Below, piece by piece: positions 25,376-35,843 of a stretch of 64,000 bases of DNA. The stretch covers positions 186,001 to 250,000 of the forward strand of contig QIAM01000006.1 of the NCBI GenBank assembly GCA_003225555.1, written 5' to 3'. Origin of the DNA: Acidobacteriota bacterium. GTDB taxonomy: Bacteria; Acidobacteriota; Terriglobia; Terriglobales; Acidobacteriaceae. Under the pieces are notes generated by a model. That model was not told the DNA's origin. It was given only the letters and a program-made list of their open reading frames with translations, and did no database searches. The translations under genes were made by a program, and so were the position numbers. Each line of letters opens with the position of its first letter. The first letter of the stretch is position 1.

Positions 25376-28354
25376 ATGGCAGTATCGAAGCCTCAGTCTC
25401 GTTCCGCTCCTTTCATTCCCGATGATCGCCAGCGTGACGCTATCGAACACGTGCACGGCCCCATGCTCGTCGTGGCCGGTGCGGGTACCGGGAAAACCTC
25501 GGTTCTGACCAACCGTATCGCATACCTTGTCGGCGAAGGCCATGCGCGTCCCGATGAAATTCTTGCTCTCACCTACACCAAGAATGCCGCCATGGAGATG
25601 CGTGACCGGGTGCGCAAACTCCTAGGTGGCAGAGCGGCACATGCCGCCACCTTCCACGACTACTGTCTCGATGTGCTTCAGCGCAGCCACCAAGAGTTCG
25701 GCGTTCTCGATGACAAGGATCTGTGGATTTACCTGCGCCGCCGGATCCGCGAGCTTCACCTCGAATATTTCGTTCGGGCCGCCAATGTCGGCCAGTTCCT
25801 GACCGACCTGCTGGATTTCGTCAGCCGCTGCCATGACGAACTGGTCAGCCCTGACAAGTACTCGCAGTATGTCGAACGCCTGGAGCGCGGAGAGGTTCCG
25901 ATCCCTCGCGTGGCCAAGTCTAAGAATGAGTTGGACGACGCCGAAGTGTTGGGCCGCTGCCGCGAGATTGCCCGCGTGTTCGCGACCATGGAGCGCTGGC
26001 TAGAGGAAGAGAACCTGGGCACGTTCAGTCACATGATCACTCGCGCCCACGCGTTGTTGCACAGTGACCGGAAGGGGCTGGCTGAGGCCCGTGCCCGCGC
26101 CCGGTTCATCCTGGTCGACGAATTCCAGGACGCCAATTTCGCCCAGATCAAGATTCTTGCCCGGCTCGCCGGCAGCGAAGGGAACATCTTCGCCGTCGGA
26201 GATCCCGACCAGGCCATTTACCGATTTCGCGGAGCCTCGAGTGCTGCTTTCGAACTGTTCCATCGACATTTTCCTTCATCGCGCCTGGTGGTACTCGAGA
26301 AAAATCGCCGTTCCACTACTCCTATTCTTCGCAGCGCATTCGCTTTGATCGACAAGAACCCGCCGGTCTTTGCCAGGCACGCAGATGGGGCGCTTGCCTA
26401 TCGTCGCACCCCGCTTCAGTCCGCCCGCGAAGAGGAAGCCGCGAGGGAAGGGAACCAAATCTCGAGTCTTCCAGTGTCTGTGGTCGTTCTCACGAACAAG
26501 GACGCCGAGGGTCCCGACCTGGTCAGCTTCATTCGCGATTCAAAGAAAAAGCTCAGGTGCAGGTGGTCTGACTTTGGCATTTTGTACCGCTCTCACTTCC
26601 ATCGCGATGACATCGTCCGCGAACTTGCCGAGGCCGATATTCCGTTCGTCATCGAGAACATGGATATCTCTGACACACCGGAAGCCCGCGACCTGCTGGC
26701 CTGTCTCATCGCCGCAGTTTCCCCAGGAGACGACGTCAGTCTCGTCCGTGTGACCGCTTTGCCCTGTTTCAATGTTGATCCCGAACAACTTCGGGCGGTC
26801 ATGCGAGCGATTGCCAGAGAGTCCAGGGAAGCCCAGGTGGTTCCTCTTGCTTCGGCCCTTGACCGCCTGGATGGAGGCGCAGCCGTGCTGGCAGCGTTAC
26901 AGCAGACGCGCGATGAGATCCGCCGCCGCGAAGCGAAGGGCCGCGCCGCGCTCGACATCATTGTGCGGTTGTTTGAGCTGAATGCAGCGTCGCCCGTTCT
27001 GCAAGCGGTTTTGAAGTTTGTGGAAGTCTGGGAGCAGAAGAAAAGCAACCGGACCACATCGCTGGATGAGCTGGTCGACTATCTTGGATACTTTCGCGAG
27101 GCCGGCGGTGTAATCCCACTGGAGTCAGGCGCGGACGAAGACGCCGTCCGCCTGATGACTGTTCATCTTGCCAAAGGACTCGAATTCCCCCACGTCTTCA
27201 TCCTCAGAGCCAACGCAAACTCTTTTCCGTGTGGGTACAAAGAGACTCTTGTAGGTTTCCCCAACGAACTACGCGATCCTGATTCCGCTGCGGAAGGCGA
27301 TGACAAGACGCTGCACAACCAGGAAGAGCGGCGCCTCTTCTACGTAGCGATGACGCGCGCCTGCGACTCGCTGAACATTTATGCCCGGCAAGGCCGAGGC
27401 AAGATCAACAAGAATCCCGACGGCTTCTTGCGGGAACTGATCGAAGACCGTAGCCTGGGACCATGGCTGAAGGCGATCCCGGCGCGCGGCGCGCAGGCGA
27501 ATTTAAGCATCTTCGCTGCTGTTACACCGTCGTATCCGGGAGAGTCGCGAACCACGGAGTGGCTCGAGCTCCCAGTGCTTGATGGATTGCAGTCCCGCCT
27601 GAGCGCCTCCGCAGTCGATACCTACGAGCGCTGCGGGTTGCAGTTCAAGCTCGAGCGCGACTGGAGACTGTCAGCCAAGCCTGCCGCGGCCATGCAATAC
27701 GGAGCTTCCATGCATCGGGTACTTCGCACCTATTTCGATTCCGTGCGTCTGGGACGGCCTAAGAGTGACGAAGAACTCATTGATTTATTCCGTCAAGACC
27801 TCGCCGGAACGAGGATTCAGGAGGCCTACCAGCACGAGTTGTATGAAAAGCAGGGCGTCGAACAACTGCGCGATCTCCTCGCTTCTGTCCGATCCCAGAC
27901 TGCGCTTCAGGTTTTACATACTGAAGAGTCCTTCGAGATTCGCGTGGGCGAGACGACCGTGGTTGGCCGCTTCGATCGCATCGACGCTCGCCCCGACGGC
28001 ACCGTGGCGATCGTCGACTACAAGACCGGCAAGGCGCGTGATCAGGAGAATGCCGACGAAAGCCTGCAGTTGTCTCTATACGCCATCGCTGCCAGGGAGA
28101 AATGGGGCTATAAAGTCGGTTCCTTGATCTTTTACAACCTGGAAGAGAACATCCCCGTCTTCAGCACACGGAGCGATGCGCAATTGATGGTTGCCCGCGA
28201 GAGGGTCGAGAAGGCTGCTAAGGGAATCGCCGCTGGAGAGTTCGAACCGAAGCTAGGCATTCATTGCACATTCTGTTCGTACCGCAGTCTGTGCCCAGCG
28301 AAAGAGAAGCGCATCCCGAATCGAGCGGTCAGCGCGGCATTGCAGTCGAACTAA
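25376..28354 (+). CDS. UvrD/RecB-like helicase fused to an iron-sulfur PD-(D/E)XK nuclease
   Basis: The 992-residue protein has a superfamily 1A helicase core. Motif I is VVAGAGTGKTSVLTNRIA, motif II ILVDEFQDANFAQ, motif III GDPDQAIYRFRGA, motif V VRLMTVHLAKGLEFPHV and motif VI RRLFYVAMTRACDSLNIY. From about residue 735 comes a RecB-family nuclease with GRFDRIDARPDGTVAIVDYKTGK. Cysteines in YERCGLQFK and in the late CTFCSYRSLC should hold a 4Fe-4S cluster, as in AddB and AdnB. It would unwind and resect DNA ends. There is no AddB or RecC partner next to it, so it may work alone or like an Adn subunit. The start ATG 25376 fits the family. Confidence 0.9.
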   Translation: MAVSKPQSRSAPFIPDDRQRDAIEHVHGPMLVVAGAGTGKTSVLTNRIAYLVGEGHARPDEILALTYTKNAAMEMRDRVRKLLGGRAAHAATFHDYCLDVLQRSHQEFGVLDDKDLWIYLRRRIRELHLEYFVRAANVGQFLTDLLDFVSRCHDELVSPDKYSQYVERLERGEVPIPRVAKSKNELDDAEVLGRCREIARVFATMERWLEEENLGTFSHMITRAHALLHSDRKGLAEARARARFILVDEFQDANFAQIKILARLAGSEGNIFAVGDPDQAIYRFRGASSAAFELFHRHFPSSRLVVLEKNRRSTTPILRSAFALIDKNPPVFARHADGALAYRRTPLQSAREEEAAREGNQISSLPVSVVVLTNKDAEGPDLVSFIRDSKKKLRCRWSDFGILYRSHFHRDDIVRELAEADIPFVIENMDISDTPEARDLLACLIAAVSPGDDVSLVRVTALPCFNVDPEQLRAVMRAIARESREAQVVPLASALDRLDGGAAVLAALQQTRDEIRRREAKGRAALDIIVRLFELNAASPVLQAVLKFVEVWEQKKSNRTTSLDELVDYLGYFREAGGVIPLESGADEDAVRLMTVHLAKGLEFPHVFILRANANSFPCGYKETLVGFPNELRDPDSAAEGDDKTLHNQEERRLFYVAMTRACDSLNIYARQGRGKINKNPDGFLRELIEDRSLGPWLKAIPARGAQANLSIFAAVTPSYPGESRTTEWLELPVLDGLQSRLSASAVDTYERCGLQFKLERDWRLSAKPAAAMQYGASMHRVLRTYFDSVRLGRPKSDEELIDLFRQDLAGTRIQEAYQHELYEKQGVEQLRDLLASVRSQTALQVLHTEESFEIRVGETTVVGRFDRIDARPDGTVAIVDYKTGKARDQENADESLQLSLYAIAAREKWGYKVGSLIFYNLEENIPVFSTRSDAQLMVARERVEKAAKGIAAGEFEPKLGIHCTFCSYRSLCPAKEKRIPNRAVSAALQSN

Positions 28355-28380
28355 GACAGTGCGCGCGGAGAAAACCACCC

Positions 28381-28412
28381 AAAAAACTTAGGGGACGCAT
28401 TTTGCGTCCCCT
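28381..28412 (-). terminator. Rho-independent terminator on minus strand
   Basis: AGGGGACGC and GCGTCCCCT (28390-28398 and 28404-28412) form a 9-bp stem with a short loop. Read on the minus strand it is followed by six T residues (28381-28386), the form expected of an intrinsic terminator for the small gene at 28436-28477. On the plus strand no T-run follows, so it is not an efficient terminator for the helicase gene. Confidence 0.8.
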
Positions 28413-28435
28413 ATCTGACTTCGTACTGAACTTTC

Positions 28436-28477
28436 TTAGTGCTTCTTTTTCTTTTTCGCCTTCTTTTTCGTTGCCAT
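28436..28477 (-). CDS. Very short lysine-rich peptide, 13 residues
   Basis: The frame encodes MATKKKAKKKKKH and stop. Although tiny, it has every signal of a real unit on the minus strand: a consensus promoter at 28544-28572, a leader of about 60 bases, GGGAG about ten bases before the ATG, and a terminator 24 bases after the stop. The peptide is nine Lys out of 13, so it would bind nucleic acid or be sticky with rRNA or membranes. I do not know a family for it. The unit could instead act as a regulatory RNA with the peptide as by-product. Confidence 0.5.
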   Translation of the reverse strand: MATKKKAKKKKKH

Positions 28478-28543
28478 TGGTTCTATTCTCCCTTCCATTC
28501 TTCATGGAAAATTTGCAACGGTCTTCTGTTGCAACTAGTTGAA

Positions 28544-28572
28544 TGTATAGAGTCATTGAAAAGTGAAGTCAA
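28544..28572 (-). promoter_or_regulatory. Consensus sigma-70 promoter on minus strand
   Basis: Read on the minus strand, TTGACT (28567-28572) and TATACA (28544-28549) are separated by exactly 17 bases. Transcription would start near 28537 and run into the lysine-rich mini-gene and its terminator, giving a transcript of about 150 bases. Confidence 0.7.
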
Positions 28573-28577
28573 GAAAA

Positions 28578-28840
28578 AAATGATGATGCGAGAGCGCATG
28601 ATCGTAGTACCAAAGTCACTGAAATGGAAATTTGCAAGCAAAATCTTTTTCGAAGAGCTTCGCGCCGGCTCCAGTCTCTCACTTTCACGGGCGCGATCAC
28701 GCGGTATTGATGAATCTCGTGCCGACCGAATGCGCAGTTCCACACTGATCGGATGGCTTTCGCTCCCTTCTCCGCCCAAGCATTCCTGCGCACGCGCGCC
28801 TATAATAAAACTTTGCGAAATCTTCGCGGGAGCTTGATTC
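28578..28840. other. Gap upstream of thiolase gene
   Basis: Apart from the minus-strand promoter at its edge, I see no gene or strong repeat here. It presumably carries the plus-strand thiolase promoter; I cannot pick one with confidence. Confidence 0.35.
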
Positions 28841-30040
28841 ATGGCCTCTTTTGACGATGTTGTCATCATCTCCGGCTGTCGCACGCCGGTGGGAAAATTC
28901 CAGGGCAGCCTCTCCGATTTCAGTGCTCTGCAGCTCGGGGCAATTGTGGTGCGCGAAGCTGTGAAGCGTGCGGCCCTTGATCCGGCCCAGGTCGATGAGT
29001 GCATCATGGGCAACGTCATCTCTGCCGGACTTGGACAAAATCCGGCGCGCCAGGCGGCAATCTTCGGCGGACTGTCTCCCGCAACAGGTGCCATGACAAT
29101 CAACAAGGTGTGTGGCTCGGGGTTGAAAGCAGTCGCACTCGCGGCACAAGCGGTGCAGACCGGAAACAGTTCGATCGTGGTAGCGGGAGGAATGGAATCG
29201 ATGACTAACGCTCCATATCTGCTGCCGCAAGCCCGCAAGGGATACCGCCTCGGCAACGCGCAAATCGTCGACTCGATGGTCCACGATGGTCTCTGGGATA
29301 TTTACAACAACTACCACATGGGCATTACCGGCGAGAACGTCGCCGAGAAGTATGGCATCAAGCGCGAGGAGCAGGACGAGTTTGCCCTGAACTCCCACCG
29401 CAAAGCGCTGGCCGCGATCCGGGAATGCCGATTCAAGTCGCAGGTTGTTCCCGTGGAGATCCCCGCGAAGAAGAAAGGCGAGCCGCCCACGCTTTTCGAG
29501 AAAGACGAGAGCCCGCGCGAAGATACGACCATCGAAGTGCTGCGATCCCTCAAGCCCGCCTTCAAGAAAGATGGCACTGTGACCGCGGGCAATGCTCCAG
29601 GCGTCAACGATGGTGCGGCCGCCGTTGTCGTGACCAGTGCTCCGCGTGCAAAGGAACTTGGGGCGCAGCCGATGGTGCGAATCGTGGCGCAGGCTACCAG
29701 CGGGATCGATCCTGCATGGGTCATGATGGCCCCCGTCGATGCAGTGCGGAAGATCTGGGAGAAGACCGGCTGGAAGAACGAAGACGTCGACCTTTACGAA
29801 CTCAACGAAGCCTTCTCGGTGCAAGCCCTGGGAGTAATGCGAGAACTCGGACTCGATCCCAAAAAAGTGAACGTAAACGGCGGGGCAGTCGCAATCGGAC
29901 ACCCCATTGGGGCAAGCGGTGCCCGCGTGCTGGTCACGCTGATTTACGAAATGATCCGCCGCAACGCCAAACGTGGAATCGCTGCTTTGTGCTTGGGTGG
30001 TGGCAACGCCGTAGCCATGGCAGTGGAGAGACCCACGTAG
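28841..30040 (+). CDS. Acetyl-CoA C-acetyltransferase (thiolase II)
   Basis: This 399-residue thiolase has the nucleophilic Cys in [17 protein letters not shown] near residue 90, the His in [17 protein letters not shown] near residue 355 and the second Cys in [10 protein letters not shown]. The biosynthetic or degradative thiolase II group condenses two acetyl-CoA to acetoacetyl-CoA or works in reverse. The length is as expected for AtoB/PhaA. There is no neighbouring beta-oxidation or polyhydroxybutyrate gene, so the pathway is not shown. The downstream gene converges. Confidence 0.92.
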   Translation: MASFDDVVIISGCRTPVGKFQGSLSDFSALQLGAIVVREAVKRAALDPAQVDECIMGNVISAGLGQNPARQAAIFGGLSPATGAMTINKVCGSGLKAVALAAQAVQTGNSSIVVAGGMESMTNAPYLLPQARKGYRLGNAQIVDSMVHDGLWDIYNNYHMGITGENVAEKYGIKREEQDEFALNSHRKALAAIRECRFKSQVVPVEIPAKKKGEPPTLFEKDESPREDTTIEVLRSLKPAFKKDGTVTAGNAPGVNDGAAAVVVTSAPRAKELGAQPMVRIVAQATSGIDPAWVMMAPVDAVRKIWEKTGWKNEDVDLYELNEAFSVQALGVMRELGLDPKKVNVNGGAVAIGHPIGASGARVLVTLIYEMIRRNAKRGIAALCLGGGNAVAMAVERPT

Positions 30041-30094
30041 CGACAGCCGCCTCGGCTGTCCAGTCTTGAGCAAAGTCCGGCCACAAGCGCTGTC

Positions 30095-32215
30095 CTACTT
30101 CATCCCCATCACCGGCAGCGTGACCGTAAACACTGCCCCACCTCCGGCAGCGTTCGCCGCCTCCACGCTGCCGTTGTGCTCCTTCATCACGGCTTTGCAG
30201 ATGCTGAGGCCCAGCCCGGTCCCGCGTCCCGGACGCTTCGTCGTATAGAAAGGATCAAAAATATTAGGCAGCGTCTCGGGAGGGATCCCCGGCCCATCAT
30301 CCTGAAAGCTCGCCCACACGGAATTATTGGACTTGCCCAGGCGAATCCGCAGGGTCCCCCGGTCGCGTGCTTCGCGAATTGCCTGTTCTGCGTTCAGAAT
30401 CAGGTTCAGAAAGACCTGCATCAGCTGGTGGGGATCACCGAGCCCATACGGTAGTCCCGGCTGCCGCAAAAAATCCACCGTGATGTTGTTCTTGCGCAGG
30501 GAATAGGCCTGCAGGTTGAGTGTGCGCTCGACCACTTCTCCCATGTCGATGCGAGTCTTCCCCGGCGCTGGCGGCCGCGAAAAGTAAGTCAGATTCTGCA
30601 CAATCTCTGCCGCGCGCCGCGCCTGTTGCTGCAAGATGCCAAGTTGTTTGCGGCTCGACTCTCGCGTCTCGCCGTCCTGCAACAATTCGCTGACGCCTAA
30701 AATACTAGTCAGCGGATTATTCAGCTCATGGGCGACTCCGCCGATCATCTGTCCCATCGCCGCCAGCCGCTCGCTCTGCACCACCTGCTGTTCCAGCTTC
30801 TTTTCGATGGTAATGTCCCGCACCGAAATGATCACACCGGTCAACTTCGCATCCGCGTCGTACAGCTGACTAGCCGAAGCCCTCATGGTGCGCCAACTCC
30901 CGTCCCGATGCTTCGCGCCGTACTCCGCCGACCCAAAAATCTGTTTGCTGGAAGCAACGTCGTGATAGAGGGCAGCCAGCTCCGGAGAATGATCTTCGAG
31001 CTCTGAAATCTTCTTGCCCAGCAAATCCTCAGGCTGATATCCCAGCAGATCGCGCACCCGCGAGCTAACGAACGTGTACTGCTCCTGGAGATCCACCACC
31101 AGGATCAGATCAGGGAAGCTCTCCAGCAACCGCCCCCGGAATTCCTCCTGCTGCAACAGTTCCCGCTCCATCTTTCGCCTTTCGGTGACATCCACCAGCG
31201 TGCCCTGGTAGCGGATAATCTTTCCCGCGGTATCCCACACCGCCCGGGACGAATCGAGGAACACGGCGCCCGAGCCATCCTTCCGCCGCAGCCTTACCTC
31301 CCGCGTGCGCACGCCCCCGCGATCGTCGACTGCCCGCCCCAGCACCGGTTCTTGGGACGAGTCAAAGCTCAACCCAGCGGGATCGACCGCCAGAAGTTCT
31401 TCCTTCTTTGTGTATCCCAGCATCCCCACCAGCGCAGGATTAGCGTCGAGCAGTCTGCCCTCAGGATTGCTGAAGTACACTCCTTCCTGCAGGGTCTCGA
31501 ACAATTCCGTGAAGCGAAGTTCCTTCTCCCGCTGTTCCGTGACATCACGGCCAAGGATACTGACGCCTACAACCTCATCGCCCTTCACGATGGCATTGAC
31601 CACGCAATCAAAATAAAGGGGTCGTGCGCTACCTTTCAAGAGTATCCGCGCCATTCCCGCCCAGTGCTTCTGCTGCAGGAATCGTCCCAGGCCCCGCTCT
31701 ACGGATTCTTGCGTCGGCTCTTCGACGAAGTCATATATCTTGCGCCCCACGAGGTCGGAATAAGACACACCCGCCAACTCCGCCACGCGCTTGTTCACAG
31801 TGCGTAAGGTGCCGTCGAGAGCAACCGCGCATGCAGCATCGTCGAACGAATCAATCAATTCCTTAAAACTGCGCTGTGAACGCAGGATCACCTGGCTGAG
31901 TTGATCAAGTTGCTCCTCCGAAGGTGCCGCGCCTACATGCTCTTGCAGTCCCTGCAGCAGCCTCTTCAAGTCGGAGACTTCACGCCGCCTCCCGTAGGCG
32001 TACACCGCAAACAGGATCGACAGGGCAAGAATCCCGATCGGAATCGCTCGCAGCTGATAAGGAATGTTCTCCAGCCGCTCCCAAAGCAGTCCCGCCAGCG
32101 CCACGGCCAGCAGCACCATGAAGCCCAGCGCCCAACGCCAAAGCTGAGACTCTTCCCGTTCAAGATTGCCGGGTGGACGCGCCGAGCGCGGAGACTGAGG
32201 GGAACCCATGGTCAT
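30095..32215 (-). CDS. Membrane-bound PAS histidine kinase
   Basis: This 706-residue sensor kinase starts with two membrane helices ([21 protein letters not shown] and a second near residues 55-75). Three PAS domains follow (around 115-235, 240-355 and 365-485). The HisKA part holds the phosphoacceptor His in [21 protein letters not shown], then the ATPase with N box [14 protein letters not shown] and G boxes DDGPGIPPE and [12 protein letters not shown]. No receiver domain or response regulator gene lies next to it. It probably senses a cytoplasmic signal by its PAS domains. The start ATG 32215 is supported only by the frame; no better one is seen. Confidence 0.9.
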   Translation of the reverse strand: MTMGSPQSPRSARPPGNLEREESQLWRWALGFMVLLAVALAGLLWERLENIPYQLRAIPIGILALSILFAVYAYGRRREVSDLKRLLQGLQEHVGAAPSEEQLDQLSQVILRSQRSFKELIDSFDDAACAVALDGTLRTVNKRVAELAGVSYSDLVGRKIYDFVEEPTQESVERGLGRFLQQKHWAGMARILLKGSARPLYFDCVVNAIVKGDEVVGVSILGRDVTEQREKELRFTELFETLQEGVYFSNPEGRLLDANPALVGMLGYTKKEELLAVDPAGLSFDSSQEPVLGRAVDDRGGVRTREVRLRRKDGSGAVFLDSSRAVWDTAGKIIRYQGTLVDVTERRKMERELLQQEEFRGRLLESFPDLILVVDLQEQYTFVSSRVRDLLGYQPEDLLGKKISELEDHSPELAALYHDVASSKQIFGSAEYGAKHRDGSWRTMRASASQLYDADAKLTGVIISVRDITIEKKLEQQVVQSERLAAMGQMIGGVAHELNNPLTSILGVSELLQDGETRESSRKQLGILQQQARRAAEIVQNLTYFSRPPAPGKTRIDMGEVVERTLNLQAYSLRKNNITVDFLRQPGLPYGLGDPHQLMQVFLNLILNAEQAIREARDRGTLRIRLGKSNNSVWASFQDDGPGIPPETLPNIFDPFYTTKRPGRGTGLGLSICKAVMKEHNGSVEAANAAGGGAVFTVTLPVMGMK

Positions 32216-32435
32216 TGGGGGAATGAGCAGATTCTACGCTAGCTCATCCTACGTCGACGCTGCAATGCCGAACAATATCGTTTGTTGGAACACTGGGCGT
32301 AGCAGGACATTGAGCCCCGGTAACGGTTACCGGCACCCGCCCGCTTATCCAACGTTTTCCACAGCCGAGGTTGTGACAGCCGTCACAGCCTGTTTAGCCC
32401 CACAGGTGCTAAGTTCAGGAGTTCCAGAAGTCCAG

Positions 32436-32640
32436 GTCTTCACTTTCTGCGAACTCTCCGCCGACTGCGAGCGGTTGCTTGAGCGTGCCATGACCCAGCA
32501 AGCCCTCAGCGCCCGCGCCCATGACCCCATCCTCAAAGTGGCCCGCACCATCGCCGACCTCGAAGACACTCCCCAGATCGCGCCCAAACACATCGCCGAG
32601 GCCATACAGTACCGCAGCTTGGATCGAACCTATTGGGCGC
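32436..32640 (+). pseudogene. Remnant of a ComM/YifB-type Mg-chelatase-like ATPase (C-terminus only)
   Basis: About 68 codons in one plus-strand frame match the last part of ComM/Yif[26 protein letters not shown] is followed by [34 protein letters not shown]. The whole N-terminal ATPase is missing. Upstream sequence in this frame does not look like ComM, and the frame runs past the normal end without a stop at the expected place. It is a decayed fragment, left by a deletion or rearrangement between the kinase and GH18 genes. Confidence 0.8.
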
Positions 32641-32661
32641 GAGACCCGGTGGATCTTGACG

Positions 32662-33741
32662 TTAGTTCTGCCGTAACGCCGGCATCGGTATGGGGATGTT
32701 TAGCGCAGTCGCCCCCGCGCCCACTCCTGCCTCGCAAGTATCTGGAGGGAATGTGCACACTGTTCCGTTCCCCTGGCATCCTCCGCCCCAGAACATGTAG
32801 CCCAGCATTCCAGAAGTTGTCCCAGCCCCCGCAGGAGCAATCGTCCCCACAAAGTTGGCTGCCACCTCCTGATCTGAACTTGGATAGCTGTTACAGTTCG
32901 GGATCACATTGTTCCCAACGACCCAAACACTTCCTGCCAACTTGGCGGGCGCCAACGGCGGCACCGACCCGGAGAGACCGTCAATATGCTGTTGCCACAA
33001 ACCCTCCGACGTGGTGATGCTGGTCTTCTGCGAACCTACCATGGCATTGGCATAATCCAGCACCGGATTCGTAGGGTTGAGCCAGTTCGTGGTCGCATAA
33101 TTCGCCAGTGCAGTCAGGTAAGTATCGCCGTCGCCAAGATCGATGGTCAGGCGCGCGGCCTGGTTGGCTCCCGTCGCGTCATACGGGATTACCGAGCGAT
33201 AAGCCGTGACGAAGGACTGCAGCCCGGTCAGGTTGGGATTGCTGCTCTTTTCGTAATCGATTTCGATCCCAACATTGAACTGTTTGGCAGCATTGGCCGC
33301 ATTGATCCCCAGTTGAGTAGGATTGCTGCTCAGTGCTTTGTTCCAATCCTTCGTATAGCTAATCCCTCCGATGGACATCATGACCCGCACGCCCTTACTT
33401 TCGAAGTAATTCACCACGGCTGTGGTCATGCCATTGGGGATACCGTTGGTGGTCGTCGAATCGGTCGTAAGGTTCATCAGCTTTAGCGGGCTGACAAAAC
33501 TCAAAACCACTAGGTTCACCGAGGGCGAGCCATTCCCCCGATCAATGATCCAATGATTTTGCGTATCGAAGGTAGTCATGTTCGGCGCTGATGCCCAACT
33601 GCAGGCGTCGGGCGAGCAGTGCCACAATCCATACACTTGCAATTGCGTTTGCGCATCCATCTGTGGAGTCATTACAAACAATATCGACAAGCACAAGGCA
33701 GCAAGGCTACCATTCCGCAGCACTACGATTCTGGGGTGCAT
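32662..33741 (-). CDS. Secreted GH18 chitinase-like protein
   Basis: This 359-residue protein has a signal peptide ([19 protein letters not shown]) and a TIM-barrel with GH18 features. Strand 3 reads [13 protein letters not shown]. The catalytic strand 4 reads NVGIEIDYE, where GH18 enzymes have DGxDxDxE. The last Asp and the catalytic Glu are kept; the first Asp is Val and the middle one Glu. It may be an active chitinase or endoglycosidase of divergent type, or a lectin. It follows a GH9 gene on the same strand 119 bases away, which suggests joint use in polymer breakdown. Confidence 0.7.
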   Translation of the reverse strand: MHPRIVVLRNGSLAALCLSILFVMTPQMDAQTQLQVYGLWHCSPDACSWASAPNMTTFDTQNHWIIDRGNGSPSVNLVVLSFVSPLKLMNLTTDSTTTNGIPNGMTTAVVNYFESKGVRVMMSIGGISYTKDWNKALSSNPTQLGINAANAAKQFNVGIEIDYEKSSNPNLTGLQSFVTAYRSVIPYDATGANQAARLTIDLGDGDTYLTALANYATTNWLNPTNPVLDYANAMVGSQKTSITTSEGLWQQHIDGLSGSVPPLAPAKLAGSVWVVGNNVIPNCNSYPSSDQEVAANFVGTIAPAGAGTTSGMLGYMFWGGGCQGNGTVCTFPPDTCEAGVGAGATALNIPIPMPALRQN

Positions 33742-33860
33742 ATTGCCTCCTTGATTCTTGATGGGTGATTTTGATTGCCGCGCGATCGGAGAGCGGCCTC
33801 CGCGCGGCTGGATGGGAAATTCCTAAAGGAGCGATGCGATCGCTCCTTTCGATACTTTGT

Positions 33861-35825
33861 TTACGGGGTGCCGGACGGCGCTCCCGCGATCGCCCATGAG
33901 AACGCGAGAAACGACGACGCCGTCAGATCAATCGCCGGTTCAACCGTCGAATAGGACTGTACGTTGTCCTGGAAGACGGCGCCGTTGCCATTGAATTGCG
34001 CGAAACTATCCACCGCATTCGGCGGACACGTCACCATCCCACTCAGGGTCCCTTTGGCGGCAAACGAATTCGGGCCTTCCACCGCGGCGCCGAGTAGGAA
34101 AGGAGGGCCGTTCGGCGGCTTCGCGACCAGGTTCGTGACTTGGTGCTGCATGCACAGAGGGAACGTGCCGCCATCGCCTACGATCAGCGATGTCCCCCAC
34201 GCATTCGCCCCCAGCACGTTAGCCTGCCAGCGAATTCCGTACGTCGCATACGCGGTTGAGCCAGCCAGGTTGTCGTATTCATTCCCCATAACCACCAGCC
34301 CCTCTCCGTGCGACGTCGTGTCGAACATGTTCCATGGAAATCCGAAGCCGAAAGGATCCTTCCCGGCCTGGGTCACAGCCTTGTCCAACTGCTTCTTCAA
34401 GTCCGCAAGCAGCGCCGCTTCTGAAGTGGCAAGCCCGCTCGGATTTCCCGCCAGGACAATGGCACGGTAAAGCTCGAAGTGGGCCAGTCCGCTCACGTCG
34501 TAGAGATTCAAGGTGTCCGCAGCGTCGTTCGGCCCGGTCATATATGCATTGGCCCAGGTCGCGGCCTTCTGCAGGTAGTACATCGGATCGGTGTGCGGCA
34601 GCCCAGGCGGGAGATTGGTCGCACCTTGCAAGGCGAAGTACAACTCCGTCGCACCCCATTCCAAGTCATCCCGCCACTCGGTTTCTGGATAAAAATCAAA
34701 CGGGCCCACGGTCAGCAGATTTCCCGTCGGAGCAGTATTCGCGAGATCGAAAATATGCTCCGCCGATAGCAGGCACTGATTTGCATAGGTCGAGTCACTG
34801 GCCGAGAACAGTTTGTAGCAAAGGGCAAACGAAGCGGCCAGGCGTCCTGCGATGTTAGGACTGATTGAAGCTCCCGCCCCTCCCGCCGTGTTTTGAAACA
34901 CTGGCCGGTTGCAGACGTACTGATACGGTGCTGCGCATCCCTGATAGTTATCGTCTGCCTGCGGCAGCCGCCAGATGTCGTGATCGCCCGCATAATTGCG
35001 TCCGCCTGATGCCACCGCCACCTGGTAGTACAGAGTCTGGTTGTTGTCGACCCACATCTTCTGCAGCCAATCCAGCCCGAACCGCGCCTCCGACGTAAAG
35101 TTCGACGAGCTCGAGCCCGAGCCCATCTGTCCGGGAAAGTCGCGGACCCCCACCAGCATCATCGCCACCGTATAGCTGTGAGTCTCAACGAACTTCATAT
35201 AGTCGCCCGCATCCCACCAGCCGCCTGAAGCATCGACCACGGCGCCGGTCGCCGTGAGCGGGCCTGCGTTGTCTTTCCTGTCAAACGGGGGAGTGAAGTA
35301 CGCTTTCGCGCTCTGATCGTTCAGGTGGCCTGGTGCCGTACGCAAAGCGTTCGGGATGTAGTTCGGTCCGTCCCTCGAAGTTTCGTAGTAGTAGAGAGCA
35401 TTTGCCAGCGGAGTGGTATAGAGATTCGACGCCGTGTCGATTTTGAAGCTGGGCGACGTTGCCGCAATCGGAGACGCCACCGAAATTGTGTATGTTCCCG
35501 CAGTTGATACCGAGTCGAAATCGAGCGCATAAACGCTGCTGAAAGCTCCCCAGGCTCCCAGGCTCGTCCCGACCCCGGCCGAATAGACGGTAGTACCGCT
35601 GGAGTTCTTGACCGCGAAAGTGGCTCCAGCCTCAGAACCACTCGCCATCAGGTACCCGCGTTTCGGGGAGCTTCCCACATAGCCAACTTGGTTCACGCGA
35701 ATAAAGGCGCTGGATCCTCTCGCAGCATGGGCCAGGTCGGCCAACGCGAAAACCGTAAGCGCCACAATAAGGAGGAGGTGGGACAGAAGGCGGGCGTGAG
35801 CGGAATGCCCGGTGTGATCAGCCAT
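33861..35825 (-). CDS. Secreted GH9 endoglucanase
   Basis: This 654-residue protein has a signal peptide (LLLIVALTVFALADLAHA), an N-terminal immunoglobulin-like domain (FIRVNQVGYVGSSPKRGYL, a CelD_N pattern) and a GH9 (alpha/alpha)6 barrel. The catalytic base region is GGWWDAGDYMKFVE near residue 200. The general acid should be Glu in YSTVEPAIDLTASSFLAF near the C-terminus, where GH9 enzymes have NE. GH9 enzymes cleave beta-1,4-glucan such as cellulose. It is exported and probably acts outside the cell. The ATG 35825 directly precedes the signal peptide. Confidence 0.88.
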   Translation of the reverse strand: MADHTGHSAHARLLSHLLLIVALTVFALADLAHAARGSSAFIRVNQVGYVGSSPKRGYLMASGSEAGATFAVKNSSGTTVYSAGVGTSLGAWGAFSSVYALDFDSVSTAGTYTISVASPIAATSPSFKIDTASNLYTTPLANALYYYETSRDGPNYIPNALRTAPGHLNDQSAKAYFTPPFDRKDNAGPLTATGAVVDASGGWWDAGDYMKFVETHSYTVAMMLVGVRDFPGQMGSGSSSSNFTSEARFGLDWLQKMWVDNNQTLYYQVAVASGGRNYAGDHDIWRLPQADDNYQGCAAPYQYVCNRPVFQNTAGGAGASISPNIAGRLAASFALCYKLFSASDSTYANQCLLSAEHIFDLANTAPTGNLLTVGPFDFYPETEWRDDLEWGATELYFALQGATNLPPGLPHTDPMYYLQKAATWANAYMTGPNDAADTLNLYDVSGLAHFELYRAIVLAGNPSGLATSEAALLADLKKQLDKAVTQAGKDPFGFGFPWNMFDTTSHGEGLVVMGNEYDNLAGSTAYATYGIRWQANVLGANAWGTSLIVGDGGTFPLCMQHQVTNLVAKPPNGPPFLLGAAVEGPNSFAAKGTLSGMVTCPPNAVDSFAQFNGNGAVFQDNVQSYSTVEPAIDLTASSFLAFSWAIAGAPSGTP

Positions 35826-35843
35826 GGGACACCGCCTTTAGTG

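Noticed and set aside
28329..28556. 75-codon minus-strand frame over the lysine mini-gene
   Set aside because: It runs through the strong terminator and has no family pattern; the 13-residue frame fits the signals better.
32208..33017. 270-codon plus-strand frame as a functional gene
   Set aside because: Only 68 codons resemble a known protein (ComM end); the remainder overlaps the GH18 gene on the opposite strand.
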